From Limnanthes douglasii subsp. nivea (lineage: Eukaryota > Streptophyta > Magnoliopsida > Brassicales > Limnanthaceae): a stretch of 64,000 nucleotides of DNA. Positions 1 through 9,963 of the stretch are shown here, one piece after another. A program made the position numbers and the translations under genes. Under the pieces are notes generated by a model that had not been told where the DNA came from, did no database searches, and saw nothing but the letters and a program-made list of their open reading frames with translations. The stretch's first letter is position 1. Every line of letters begins with the position of its first letter. The DNA is taken from positions 222,301,046 through 222,365,045 of the forward strand of contig JAUPFV010000002.1 in assembly GCA_036936605.1 (NCBI GenBank). The letters run 5' to 3'.

Positions 1-2879
1 ATTTTGTTTTCTAGAATTGTATAAGAGTTTTTTATTCTCCGAAGGGGCAGGTCAATTTACTTCATATTATGATAAATTGATATGTGATATTAATTGGGTG
101 GAGTTTGTAAACCTTTCAATCGTTTACATTTTTTAAATCAAATGAGATTTAATAACAACATGAAAAGATACAAAACATCTCTTATGGAAAAAGGTTTTTA
201 TCAAAACGATGAGAATAATATATCGTGCTGATTTTTTATCAACACGATGAGAATATTATATGAAAAGATCTCAAATTTATTTAAAATATTTTTTAGGATA
301 ATCATATTACCGACTTTACGCTTTAACATGTTGCATGCTATTTATTACAAAAAAAATTAATGCATATTTTAAAGTTTCACACAATGAGAATATATTATGT
401 GTTTACCGCTTAAAGTAGAACCCCTACGATGGGATAACCAAAAGAGACCTAAGTTATTTTTATGAATAGATTAACTTTGTTAACGTAGGTCTTTATATCA
501 ATTATTCAATATTTATTTTATTATTTGATTTTGTATATCGTATTTATCTTTTAAACCATTGACGGTTATATAGCTCTAAATATTTCATGTTAGACCTTTG
601 TTAACTATATATACCCCATGATATTGTTAGAATAAACACGAAACATCCGTTGATCGTTATTTTTATTCGAAAGGTTTGCGATATACCGAGAATATTTACC
701 TTTAATTGTCGATTGTTTACAAAACAAATCACAAGTCTAACAAACGATTGATATAATTTGTATTATTAGCATGTTCATGATTGTTAACTTATTTTAATAA
801 TTATTTTAAAAAAATGGTGGTAACAATCTTGTTATTATATTTAAATACCAAATCATCATTCAAATTAAATTTCACAAAACTTGTTTACTTTATTTTCTAT
901 ATGTGGTTACATTTCATATATTGCGAAAATTGTTTACTTATCTTAATTTTTCAAACAAAGTGTACGCAACCTTTGTAAACAAATATATAATGCATTACTT
1001 ATTTACGACATATTTATTTATATTATACAAAATCATTTTTATTTTTGTTATTTGTGAATATATTAGAATGCATACAATATTTGCAGAACATAATTTATTC
1101 ATTTTGTGAAAATAATTTATTCATTTTGCGAAAATAATTATTCATTCGTTCAGTTTATGAAACATGAATTACTAAGTATTTGTGAGACCAAAGATACACA
1201 AAACTTGTTGTGAAACATGATCAATTATCTAATTTAAATCGGAATTACTAATTTTTACCACTGCATGATAAAATCTATTTTTTAATGTAAAACATACATT
1301 CGTTAGAGGCTGAAAAATTCTATATTTGGATTATATGCCCCCACTTTGTTTCTATATAAGACATTTTTATCATTATTTTCTCTCTAAATTATTATTATCT
1401 TTCTTGAAGAACCATATAATCACCCACATGTACAGTTTTATATGGAGGTTATAAATGTAATTTTACTACTCATTTTATCAATTTTTGTTGTTGTACAATT
1501 GCTCATGAATCTCAAATTTCAAGTTGTTATACATAACACAATTTTCAGTTGAAATACAATGTTCATACATACAATATTAAAAGTATGGTTCAACCTCTTT
1601 ATGTTTTGCAATTTTAGTAACCTTACTATTTTACACATATAATTAACATAATGTTGCACACTTTTACTAACATATTTTATAGTTTAAGTTTTGTAATTTC
1701 GAATGACATGTTGTCAGCTACCATGATGAATAATGCAAACATGACTTTACAAATTGACTTATTATATGTATATAAAATATTAACATAGTTTTAAAATATT
1801 GTATAATGTATTTTAATTCATGTAGTGTGATATATTCACAAATTATGAAACCTTATTATAGTCAAATAACTTTATAAAATATATCGTGTACAATATTTAC
1901 GAAACCTTATTGTAATCAGATATATTTATAATATATGCGTAACCTTATTGCACTTACATGATTTTGCAAAATATAGTGTATACAATAATTGTGAAACCTA
2001 GTTTCAATTATTACATTTGTGGAACATAGTTTACAAATTACATAATATTATCAATGTAATTTCCAACTCAGGATTTACTAAACGTTTATAATACACAATG
2101 CATATATTTTGTGAAGTCGTGACTCTTATTTACGAGATTGTAATCAAACTTAAAATGTAAAAATCTAATTTCAACACAATTTGGAAAAGTTAACTTTTAT
2201 TTTAAATCATATATTTGTCACGCGTTGACAAATTCTTTCACTTTAAAAATGATTAATATAAATTATAAATTATCAAACTTTCCCATCAACGGATTTTATA
2301 TCTTCTTACACTCTCTCGAATAAGTGAAATATCCCCAAAATCAAACATTCTCACTTATTCCTTGAGTTTTTCCTCACGTTTTAGTTCAATACCATCATTA
2401 AGGTTAGTACTCTTAACTTTATACTTAAGTTTTCACTTTTTCTATGTTCATGTAAGTCATCCTTGAAAACCCTCGTTTATGTAACATAAGTTTTTTCTGA
2501 TGATAATCTATTAATATTAGTTCTTAAACTGACTATGCATACAAGCCAAATAATAGTTGATGAATGCAAGTTTCTAAATTATATGTTGATTAATATTTTG
2601 AAAGTTTGATGTTTTTAAATTAATTCGATTAATATTTTGTAAATAGTATAACAACTTGGTTTTGCACATAATATAACTTGGTTTCAAAAATAATATAACA
2701 ATATTGTTTCACAATTGATACAATAACTTTATACTAGAACTATAAAATAACTTGATGTCTTTTTCGATCCATACTTTTGTCTTTAGAAAAAGCAATCAAG
2801 TCCGACTAAATAACAACCATGCATATTTAGGGTATAATGAACATCATATTCAACACTATATTCAAATCATTATTTTATT
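1..2879. other. AT-rich stretch with degenerate short repeats, no gene seen
   Basis: No convincing coding sequence is visible; open frames here are short and of low complexity. The stretch holds scattered copies of words such as TGTGAAACCT and TTGCGAAAATAA. Examples are two neighbouring copies near 1101-1150 and several near 1190, 1845, 1905 and 1995. The pattern resembles the repeat-filled introns and flanks of the Ulp1-bearing MULEs further right, and an Ulp1-associated exon remnant follows directly at 2880. I infer that this is the decayed left part of a third such element. Confidence 0.45.
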
Positions 2880-3075
2880 TGAGAGCATAAGAAGATGTCG
2901 ATAGGAAATATTATGACTTAATAGTCTAGGTGAATAACACATACAACATTGGTCGAGAATCATTTAAGATTGATAAAACATATGTAAGGCTCACAAAAAA
3001 TGATGTGAGATTCATTTTTGGTATCAAATGTGGCATAAAACATATATCATTTACTAACAAGACTTAGTTGATCAA
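2880..3075 (+). pseudogene. Fragment of Ulp1-associated MULE gene (third copy)
   Basis: In the frame starting at 2951 the translation contains RESFKIDKTYVRLTKNDVRF followed by IFGIK. This aligns residue by residue with EDTFRIGSKLLKLTTNDVRI in the first exon of the Ulp1-type gene at 19009-19329. Such sequence sits N-terminal to the Ulp1/C48 peptidase domain in plant transposon-captured proteins. The fragment has no start, is interrupted on both sides, and the gypsy remnant cuts it off near 3180. It is a dead copy that shows the same family was once present here. Confidence 0.6.
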
Positions 3076-3179
3076 AACTGAATTAATTCTTCATTTACCT
3101 CGAAATATAACTTTGTGCCAATGTTTTTAAAAAATCCTTGAGAGAAAACATAATTCTCAAAATTGTTGTTTGAGATCAT

Positions 3180-5133
3180 AAAACTGAGGGTCTCCTTTGG
3201 ATCATCTACATGATCAGATCCCGAAAAAGACCTCGATATTTGCTATTATTTCTTTGACTCGTCCCTATTGAGGATAAGCAGAGCATTTTCTTGTTTCACA
3301 ATATTTTCTTGCTTTGGAGCAACCACAAAAAAAAATCTTCACAAACGTTGTCAACTTTCCATTTTCGATCAAGACATGTATATTTTTTTAATGCCACACA
3401 ATCTTTTGTGTCATGCCCAATGTTCGCATGATACGTACAATACTGATTTTTTTTTTCTATCCCCTCGAATTCTGAATTGGAAATGACTTATGAAATTGTA
3501 CGTGCGGACGTGTTCTCTCAAATATTTTTGTTGTACACTCTATTAGCTTGACAAAATATGTTGGTCGGACCCATTTGTTTAACATAGGTCGGACATGATG
3601 CTGAGTATACACAACCGATGTGTATTCTCTAAAACTTGGTAGTACTTGAATTATCGTTTAAACTGGTGCTCGAGGTCGGACAATACTCGTTGGATTTGAA
3701 TTGTGATGTACTACCATCGAACTTTAACAAACGTGGTTTTATTCAAATTGTGCTAAATAATTCTTTCTGATGATTGTATCTCCTCCACCAAAATTCTTTT
3801 CTTTTCTTGATCCAACAATTCCCAAATGTCATTGCTTGCCTCTATGTTGTGTTATCCTTCATTATTCTGAGTAGGAGTCTCATTCAGAAAGTAACCAACG
3901 CCATTTTATCTTCATAATTTTCCATGCCAGTCTTAACCTTGATAAAATTATTCGTATAATCCTTAAGATTCTCTCTTACTTTCTGTCTAGAATAAATGAT
4001 TGTATCACAGTTCGCTCAATTTTTTTTTCATACAAAATGTTGACGAAACAAAGTTTGGAACATATCAAAGTTTTTTATCCAACCCTCAGGCAAACGACTG
4101 TACCATTTTGAATATGCGTTCTTAAATGTGTGGGAGAAAGCCCTGCATATAAGCTTATCATCATCGTTGTAGTTAATCATAAATTTCTTAAATTTCTCTA
4201 TATGACTATCTGGATCTTGCTTCCTATCAAACCTTTCCAGCTTAAAAATATCAAACTACTTAGGTAGTTGCCTTTAAATAATTTTCAGGGAAAGAGGGGA
4301 TGGCCTCCAGTTAGGAACCATTTTATACGTACGACCCCTTGGACCTTCATTCAATGTTGTGTATAAATTTTATTCACATTGATAAGTAAATCGATTATCT
4401 ACACGATACTCGATTTATGACTTTCAGAAGGAACTTGCATATGTTGAATTACTTGTTCCTCTTGAGCTGTGTTTACAATCATGGTTAGCTCCTCAAAACC
4501 AAGTTTTTTCCTCATGTTTCGATTTTTTCCTCTTCGAACCTTTGGCTCTATGGGATGTCCGAGGACCACCTCTTCGCCTCCTTGAATATTTTCTTGTATA
4601 GCTTTTTTTACGTCGATTAGATTATTCAGAAAAAAATATTCATTCGAACTATACGATGAATATTCACTCGATTCTATTGACTCATAATGATGTCCAGATT
4701 TCACTTTTCTTTTCGAGGAATAATGACTTTTCTTGTGATGACTTTTCTCGATACGAGGAACGTCTTATATATGTTATTTTCCAACTGTTTTTTCTCTTCA
4801 GACCTTTGATCTAGGTCTTCGTGAACTTATTATCGCTTTTTTTTTTCAGCATTCAATCTTTCAATATTTTATAAAAGCTCTTCATGCCGAGCTACCAAGA
4901 TAAATTCTTCTAGCAGATCCTTAGTATACCGATCATGTTTATTTTATTTATTTATTAATTGTTCATCAATCAAGAGATATCCAGATATGTCTCCCATCAC
5001 ACAGTTTTTTTGTACCAGCCTATAGTACTCTTAATATTTATGTGTTCATCACTCTCGCAAAGTTTTTAGAATAATACTATAACTTTTTGAAACAACTCAG
5101 GGTACCAATCATTTTTCCCACAAACGACGCCAA
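3180..5133 (-). pseudogene. Degenerate Tat-type Ty3/gypsy gag (old copy)
   Basis: Reading the minus strand from 5133 downwards gives a Lys/Ser-rich gag N-terminus with a 101-residue open piece at 4704-4399. The gag core follows at about 4290-4050, with DDDKLICRAFSHTFKNAYSK and SRLPEGWIKNFDMF. A nucleocapsid segment lies near 3470-3360, with YCTYHANIGHDTKDCVALKK. These match, block by block, the gag of the two Tat elements at 25290-46102 (DDDKLLCREFSQSFTRSALK; FCQYHNDIGHTIDDCIALKQ). Protease and pol are not seen; the element appears cut off near 3180 beside the Ulp1 remnant. Many stops and frameshifts mark it as the oldest gypsy copy in the window. Confidence 0.75.
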
Positions 5134-5135
5134 TG
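5117..5135 (-). other. Primer-binding site of the old gypsy copy
   Basis: The minus strand reads ATTGGCGTCGTTTGTGGGA directly after an LTR end in CA. This is the usual plant Ty3/gypsy arrangement of LTR end, short spacer and TGGCG-type primer site. Its position just upstream of the gag remnant supports that reading. The tRNA primer was not assigned. Confidence 0.6.
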
Positions 5136-5393
5136 ATGAGTTTTAGAGATTTCTTAGTGATGTTTCTTGTCACAACAATGTTCGTATGAGAACATGGTCA
5201 CATTAATGTTCGCGTGAGAGAGTTTTAAAGAGAGAAACATAATGATTAGAGAGATAAAGATTTCTTAGTGATGTTTCTTGTCACAACAATGTTCGTATGA
5301 GAACATGGTCACAACAATGTTTCTTTGTTAATCTCTTTATTAAGGTTTGTTGTAGATAAATATATTTAATTATATCAAATTTATAGGCTCACG
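5134..5393 (-). repeat. Partial LTR of old gypsy element with internal direct duplication
   Basis: The segment begins in plus orientation with TGATGAGTTTT next to the primer-binding site. It is therefore the inner end of the 5' LTR of the minus-strand gypsy remnant. A block of about 56 bp beginning AGATTTCTTAGTGATG occurs twice, near 5147 and 5259, a spacing of about 112-114 bp. The LTR is cut by the LINE at 5394 and should continue after 8964, but its outer end was not located. Confidence 0.55.
5383..5393. repeat. Target site duplication of the LINE (left copy)
   Basis: ATAGGCTCACG occurs here and again at 8954-8964, directly flanking the LINE. An 11-bp duplication is in the normal range for plant L1-type insertions. 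Confidence 0.85.
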
Positions 5394-5605
5394 GGGAGTG
5401 ACCCAGGATGACTATGTTTCTTGGAGAAGAAACAGAGAAACCCCATTCTTGATTTTCAACTCTCAATTCCCTCAATCATGCTGATTCTCGCTTTCCGTTG
5501 CTCTGTTCTCTCCATCCCCCGATGCAACACACCACAAACTTTGAGAAATAGTTCCATGTTCTCTGTAATACAACCTTCAGTCTTGCAGAATCGCACATCC
5601 AAATC

Positions 5606-6809
5606 ATGAATTCAGAGCCTTTTACTAGAAGATTTATTGATGCTGTTAAGCCCCAAAACCAATCTTATAAGGATGGAAATCTGAAGCCTTCATCAATCAA
5701 GCATCTTCATTTCCATATCTTTGTTCAATTCAATGATGAAGTTAAAGATTTTCTGGAAAATTGCAGAAAATTCACTATGATTGCCAAATTCTCTCAAAGA
5801 ATTCATAAAAGGCAAATCTTTAATCAATTTATAGAGACAAGGAAATTCATTGGTTAAGTAAATGTGAGTAACTGGAATGCATACATTTACTCATCGAATT
5901 TGATAACAAAGATGATATGTGCAGGCTCTGATCCAGAAGTCTATGGACTGTTGGGGATAAAACCATGAGACTCATCAAATGGTCTCCTGATTTTAACCCG
6001 AACTATGAAAATCCTATAATACTTACTTGGATTCAAATTGAAAGAGTGTCTGTATTCGCATGATTGCTGGATCCTTAGGAGATATCTTGAAAGGTTGGAT
6101 ACCAAATAAAAACAGAGCATTACACAATGCCTGTTAGGCTCTCCTTGAGCTCGATATCTCCCAGAACCTTCAGCACAAAATCTGAGTAGGGTTTGGAGCT
6201 AATCAGGGTTGTTGGCTCCATGCGAGATACAAAGATGTTACTGATTATTGCACTCGCTGCTCTCATATAGTCCATGACAAATCCTATTATAGAAAAAATG
6301 CCACAAAGAATCAAGAAACCATCAATACCACTAACCTGGAGAAAAACACTAACTGCAACACTGCAAACCCTGTTCGGCACCCAGTATCCACAAAGATGTA
6401 CAAGCCCAAACTCCAATCTCTGATTATAAAGCCAGCAACTACTGAAGAAAGTCATCATCTCCTTAAGAAACCTTTTCCCTATGAGATTGAAACATATTAT
6501 GATTTAAATCATCAAAACACTATAAACTGCAACAAGATTTCATCAAAACAAAATCAAAATTTTGCACCTCTCACCATTAACACTACTAGATACAATGAAA
6601 TTATTGAGGCAATTAGAGACCTGGAAAAAGACTACAAAGGCAGTTTGAATACTGAGCAAAATCAACATGATCTTGGGAATTACACTCCAAATCACCAGAA
6701 TTTTGGAAGCTTACCCCCTTCCCCTGTTTTGAAGAAGAAAGAGACTACAAAGACAAGACTACCATTATTACTGTCAGCAACTTCCATATCACTAAAGCTA
6801 ATACCATAG
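5606..6809 (+). pseudogene. LINE ORF1 remnant (DUF4283-like, CCHC knuckle)
   Basis: The piece at 5606-5857 ends CRKFTMIAKFSQRIHKRQIF, which resembles the start of the DUF4283 RNA-binding domain of plant L1 ORF1. After a frame break, MRLIKWSPDFNPNYENPI (about 5965-6020) matches the typical W-S-P-D-F block of the same domain. A knuckle-like YCTRCSHIVHDKSYY lies near 6245-6290; its last Cys position is Tyr, so zinc binding is probably lost. The 137-residue open piece at 6396-6809 is the low-complexity linker after the knuckle. Several stops and frame changes show that it is dead. Confidence 0.65.
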
Positions 6810-6829
6810 TTGATAGCACTGGTTCGAGA

Positions 6830-7960
6830 AATGCCTACATGCCCTTTACTTATCTTGGAGTTAACATTAACAGAAATATATGGGCTAGTAACTATGAAGG
6901 CTTGATGACCAACATTAGGAACATAATCAATATGTGGTAAGGGAATACTCTTTCTTTTGCTGGTAGACTAATGCTTATCAATAATGTTCTAATGTCTCTT
7001 CCCAGTTACTGGTTACAGAGTAATATTCTACCTAATGACATCATCAAAAGAATTGAGAAGTAATTTAAAAGTTTTCTTTGGGGCTCTACTCAAAACACAT
7101 AAAAAATCCATTGATGCAAATGGAGCAAAGTTTGTAAGGCTTACTAGGAAGGTGGCCTCAATATTCGCAGCCCGAAGGACCTTCAAGATGTAGCCTATTG
7201 CAATCTCTTGATAAATTTAAGATTGAACTCATCTCTTTGGGCAAGCTACACTCATGATGTTTACTGCAATAATAAACACCCGATGTTAGCCAATTTCAAT
7301 AACAAAAACATCTCTAAAGTTTGGAGAAGGCTCACTTCAAATAGATAAAGACGAGCTTCATATTAAATGGTGTATTGGTAATTGAGACATCAATTTCTGG
7401 CTAGATGTCTGAATCAGGGATTTCCCTCTCATTCAAGTTGATAACAACCAAGATTATTGATGAAAATATTACCTATGTTAAAGTCTCGGACTTTCGGAAT
7501 CTCAACAAGTGGACTTGAGATAAATTGAAAGCTTCCATACCCTCCCCTGACCTGCAGAACATCAAAAACCACAAAATAAATGCTACTAAAAAAATACCCT
7601 TTTCTGGATGATTTCTAAGGATGACAAGTTCAAGACTAGAGATACTTGGAACCACTTCAGAACCAAACATAATCACTCAAATCTTTTTGGCAATTTGTGG
7701 AACAAAATCACTCATAAGAAATGCTCGTATCTTGTATGAAGACTGCTCCACAATTGGGTTCGCACTGATGATTCCCTACAGAGGTGCCACATTCAATTAG
7801 CCTCGAAATGCCAATTCCGTGGGAGCAAAAAAACTATCAAGCATCTATTTGTAGAGTGTTCTTTAGCTTGGCATATCTGGATTCATTTCTCATCGATCTT
7901 CAAAATCACCATTTGCACACTCATGACCCTGCCTCACTTACTCAGTAATTGGTTTTGGAC
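6830..7960 (+). pseudogene. LINE reverse transcriptase C-terminus and zf-RVT remnant
   Basis: Translation near 6840-7075 gives FTYLGVNINRN, LSFAGRLMLINNVLMSLPSY and FKSFLWG, the standard thumb and connection blocks of plant L1 RTs. Near 7130-7260 GGLNIRSPKDLQDVAYCN follows. Near 7690-7890 are LWNKITHKKCSYLVWRLLHN and IKHLFVECSLAWHIW, the zf-RVT (PF13966) signature. Stops and at least two frame shifts interrupt it. The catalytic YADD region is absent, so this copy cannot have encoded an active RT. Confidence 0.8.
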
Positions 7961-8229
7961 CTCCAACAGAGAGATTCACATCTGCTCCATCCTCCCCCCC
8001 ATCATTTGTTGAGTTATCTGGAAGTTGCGCAACAAAGACAAGATGGAAGGCAAAATCAACACAATTTCCTCTGCCATTAATCAAATCAACAAAATCATCT
8101 CTAGTCTGGACTCTGCTCATCTTCTCTCTGGTAAAATCTGGCATCCTTTCTTCTCTGCCCCATTCGAGCTAGGCTGTATCTATACCAGTAGTAGGAGCAA
8201 GCCTTCATATTTCCATCAATGACATCCTC

Positions 8230-8615
8230 CCAAAGATAACAGACTCAAAATTAATGTCGATGGCTATGCATTACCCAATGATGATGCTTCTGGCAGTGTA
8301 ATTACCAGAGACATTAAAGGTCTCCTTATTTCTGCTCATGGCTTCTCGTAAGGCAAGCTCTCTCATTTGTACACTGAAGCTAGAGCCCTGCTTGACGGCC
8401 TCCTCATTTGCAATAAAAATGGCTATACCAATGTCGACATTGAATCTGACTTTGAGATTATCATCTCCCTTTTAGCTTCCGACTCTTTTAACAACCCCAT
8501 TGGTCGAATCCCTGCATGCTGTCGTAGTCTTATCAAGGCTTCTATGAACCTCTAGCATATCAATCGAGTGCATAACAATACCGCTGATTGGTTGACGAAA
8601 TGGACCAACAAGTGC
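8230..8615 (+). pseudogene. LINE RNase H (RVT_3) remnant
   Basis: The frame reads NRLKINVDGYALPNDDASGS, then YTEARALLDGLLICNKNGY and IESDFEIIISLLA. These are the D-G, E-A and D-S type blocks of the RNase H-like domain at the C-terminus of plant L1 ORF2 (PF13456). The first two acidic positions look kept; the third block reads SDF rather than the usual SDS. A stop near 8350 and another after 8550 break the frame. It lies where expected, about 330 bp upstream of the LINE 3' end. Confidence 0.75.
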
Positions 8616-8953
8616 AATATGAAATGCTTTGCTATTTTCTTTTTTCTCATCTATTTAATTACTTTCACAAGTATTCTAATCAAATTCTTTGCTTTCAGTT
8701 TCTCCCCCACCTGCAATTTTTGCTCAATCAAGCTCGCTGGAAATTTGGAAATTTAGAAGCAGAGTTGAAAAACTGTTGAAGTCGAGGATGAAGAAGCTGG
8801 ATTTAGGGATTACATATGTATTTTAAATTGTTAGCCTTGGAGGGCCTTTAATTGTATAAATGTTCAGTTGGAGCCTCCTTCATTCTTTGTATCCAAATTT
8901 AACCCTTTAGGGACCTTTTTGAAATAAAATCAATTGTTAGCAAAAACAAAATG

Positions 8954-8964
8954 ATAGGCTCACG
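8954..8964. repeat. Target site duplication of the LINE (right copy)
   Basis: ATAGGCTCACG, identical to 5383-5393, directly follows the LINE tail. Confidence 0.85.
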
Positions 8965-9963
8965 AAACTATTAGATTCACAAATAATTAAACAATTAGTA
9001 ACATATATCTGAATAAACCTCAAGCAAAATATAAGATATTGGTATTCCAATAACACACTCAATCTCTACCACGTAATTTAACCATGATTTGAAAAAAAAA
9101 AGAACAAATTTATTCTATTACTCAAAATATTAAAATATCATGAATATTAAAGATGTGTATGTTACAAAATAATAGGGTGAATAAACGGTCGATGTAAATT
9201 ACAAATCCTGAATTTAATTAGACTAAGTTTCGAATTATAACTTAAAAAAAAGAATAAAATAATGTTAATAAAAAGATATGATTCTAAAAATATAAAAAAA
9301 ATTGAAAAAGTTTTTTTTTTCTATAAAAAGAAAATAGTATTAACTTAGAGTTTATAAAAACAAAAACCAAATCTAATATGAATAATTTATGAGATATTTT
9401 AGATTAAATCCCAATCAAAATGCTTTTCTAACCTTTTTGAAGAGTTAATTTTTATCTTTTCTATATTCATTAGTATAATTTTATACTCAAAAGTCAACTT
9501 AAAGCCAATTTTATTAATATCCTTACTAATTAAGCAATGAATCAGAGAATTATATGTTTATTAATTAAGCAGTTCATCACAAATTGTAGAAACAAAAGCC
9601 TCGTTATCCCAAAAGTTCTTATTTTATTCTCGCTTTTATTATTACAAAAATATAGACACAGAAACACACACCACTTGCTTTCTTTGATGCGCGGCTCGGT
9701 TTGTCTAGATTCTAGGGTTTTCTCGCGGCCTCTTTCTTCTCCAACTAAAAGAAAGGAGCGTCTTTTTTTCTTTCAAAATTTGCCAATCATATGCTTTCTT
9801 CAATCTTCAACTGAGGATTATATAGGGTTTGTCACTCCATCCAGCTCATCGCCAAACAGATCGAGATCATCCTTCTATACTTGCAATTTTACCCAAACCC
9901 TAGAAATCCTCAGTTTGCTTGGTTTCCCATTGAAATCGTTGATTGAATCTCGATTAGACGGAC
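8965..9963 (+). promoter_or_regulatory. Upstream region and probable 5' UTR of the kinase gene
   Basis: The first ~600 bp are very AT-rich and may include the rest of the old gypsy LTR. From about 9640 the composition changes to the C/T-rich sequence typical of plant 5' UTRs (TTTCTTCTC-type tracts near 9730-9790). No unambiguous TATA box was found; AAAATATAG at about 9647 is a weak candidate. An open frame with ATGs at 9537 and 9687 runs to 9977 in another frame and overlaps the main start at 9964. If transcription begins upstream of 9687, it would act as an overlapping upstream ORF. Confidence 0.45.

Larger units (their letters stand above)
5394..8953 (+). mobile_element. L1-type LINE, internally deleted, with target duplication
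   Basis: The body starts with GGGAGTGACCC and ends with an A-rich tail just before 8954, and is flanked by 11-bp direct repeats. Order of recognisable parts: ORF1 (DUF4283-like plus zinc knuckle), C-terminal part of reverse transcriptase, zf-RVT region, RNase H of the RVT_3 type. The endonuclease and the catalytic RT fingers and palm are missing: the text passes from the ORF1 linker (about 6800) straight to the RT thumb (about 6830). At 3.56 kb it is well short of a full plant L1. It is inserted in the LTR of the old gypsy remnant and ends 1 kb upstream of the kinase gene. Confidence 0.85.

Noticed and set aside
781..1109. Open frames of 65 and 68 codons
   Set aside because: Phe/Tyr/Leu/Ile-rich translations of AT-rich DNA with no domain; they overlap each other and have no gene context.
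6120..6458. Minus-strand frame of 112 codons in the LINE
   Set aside because: It is opposite to recognisable ORF1 text on the plus strand.
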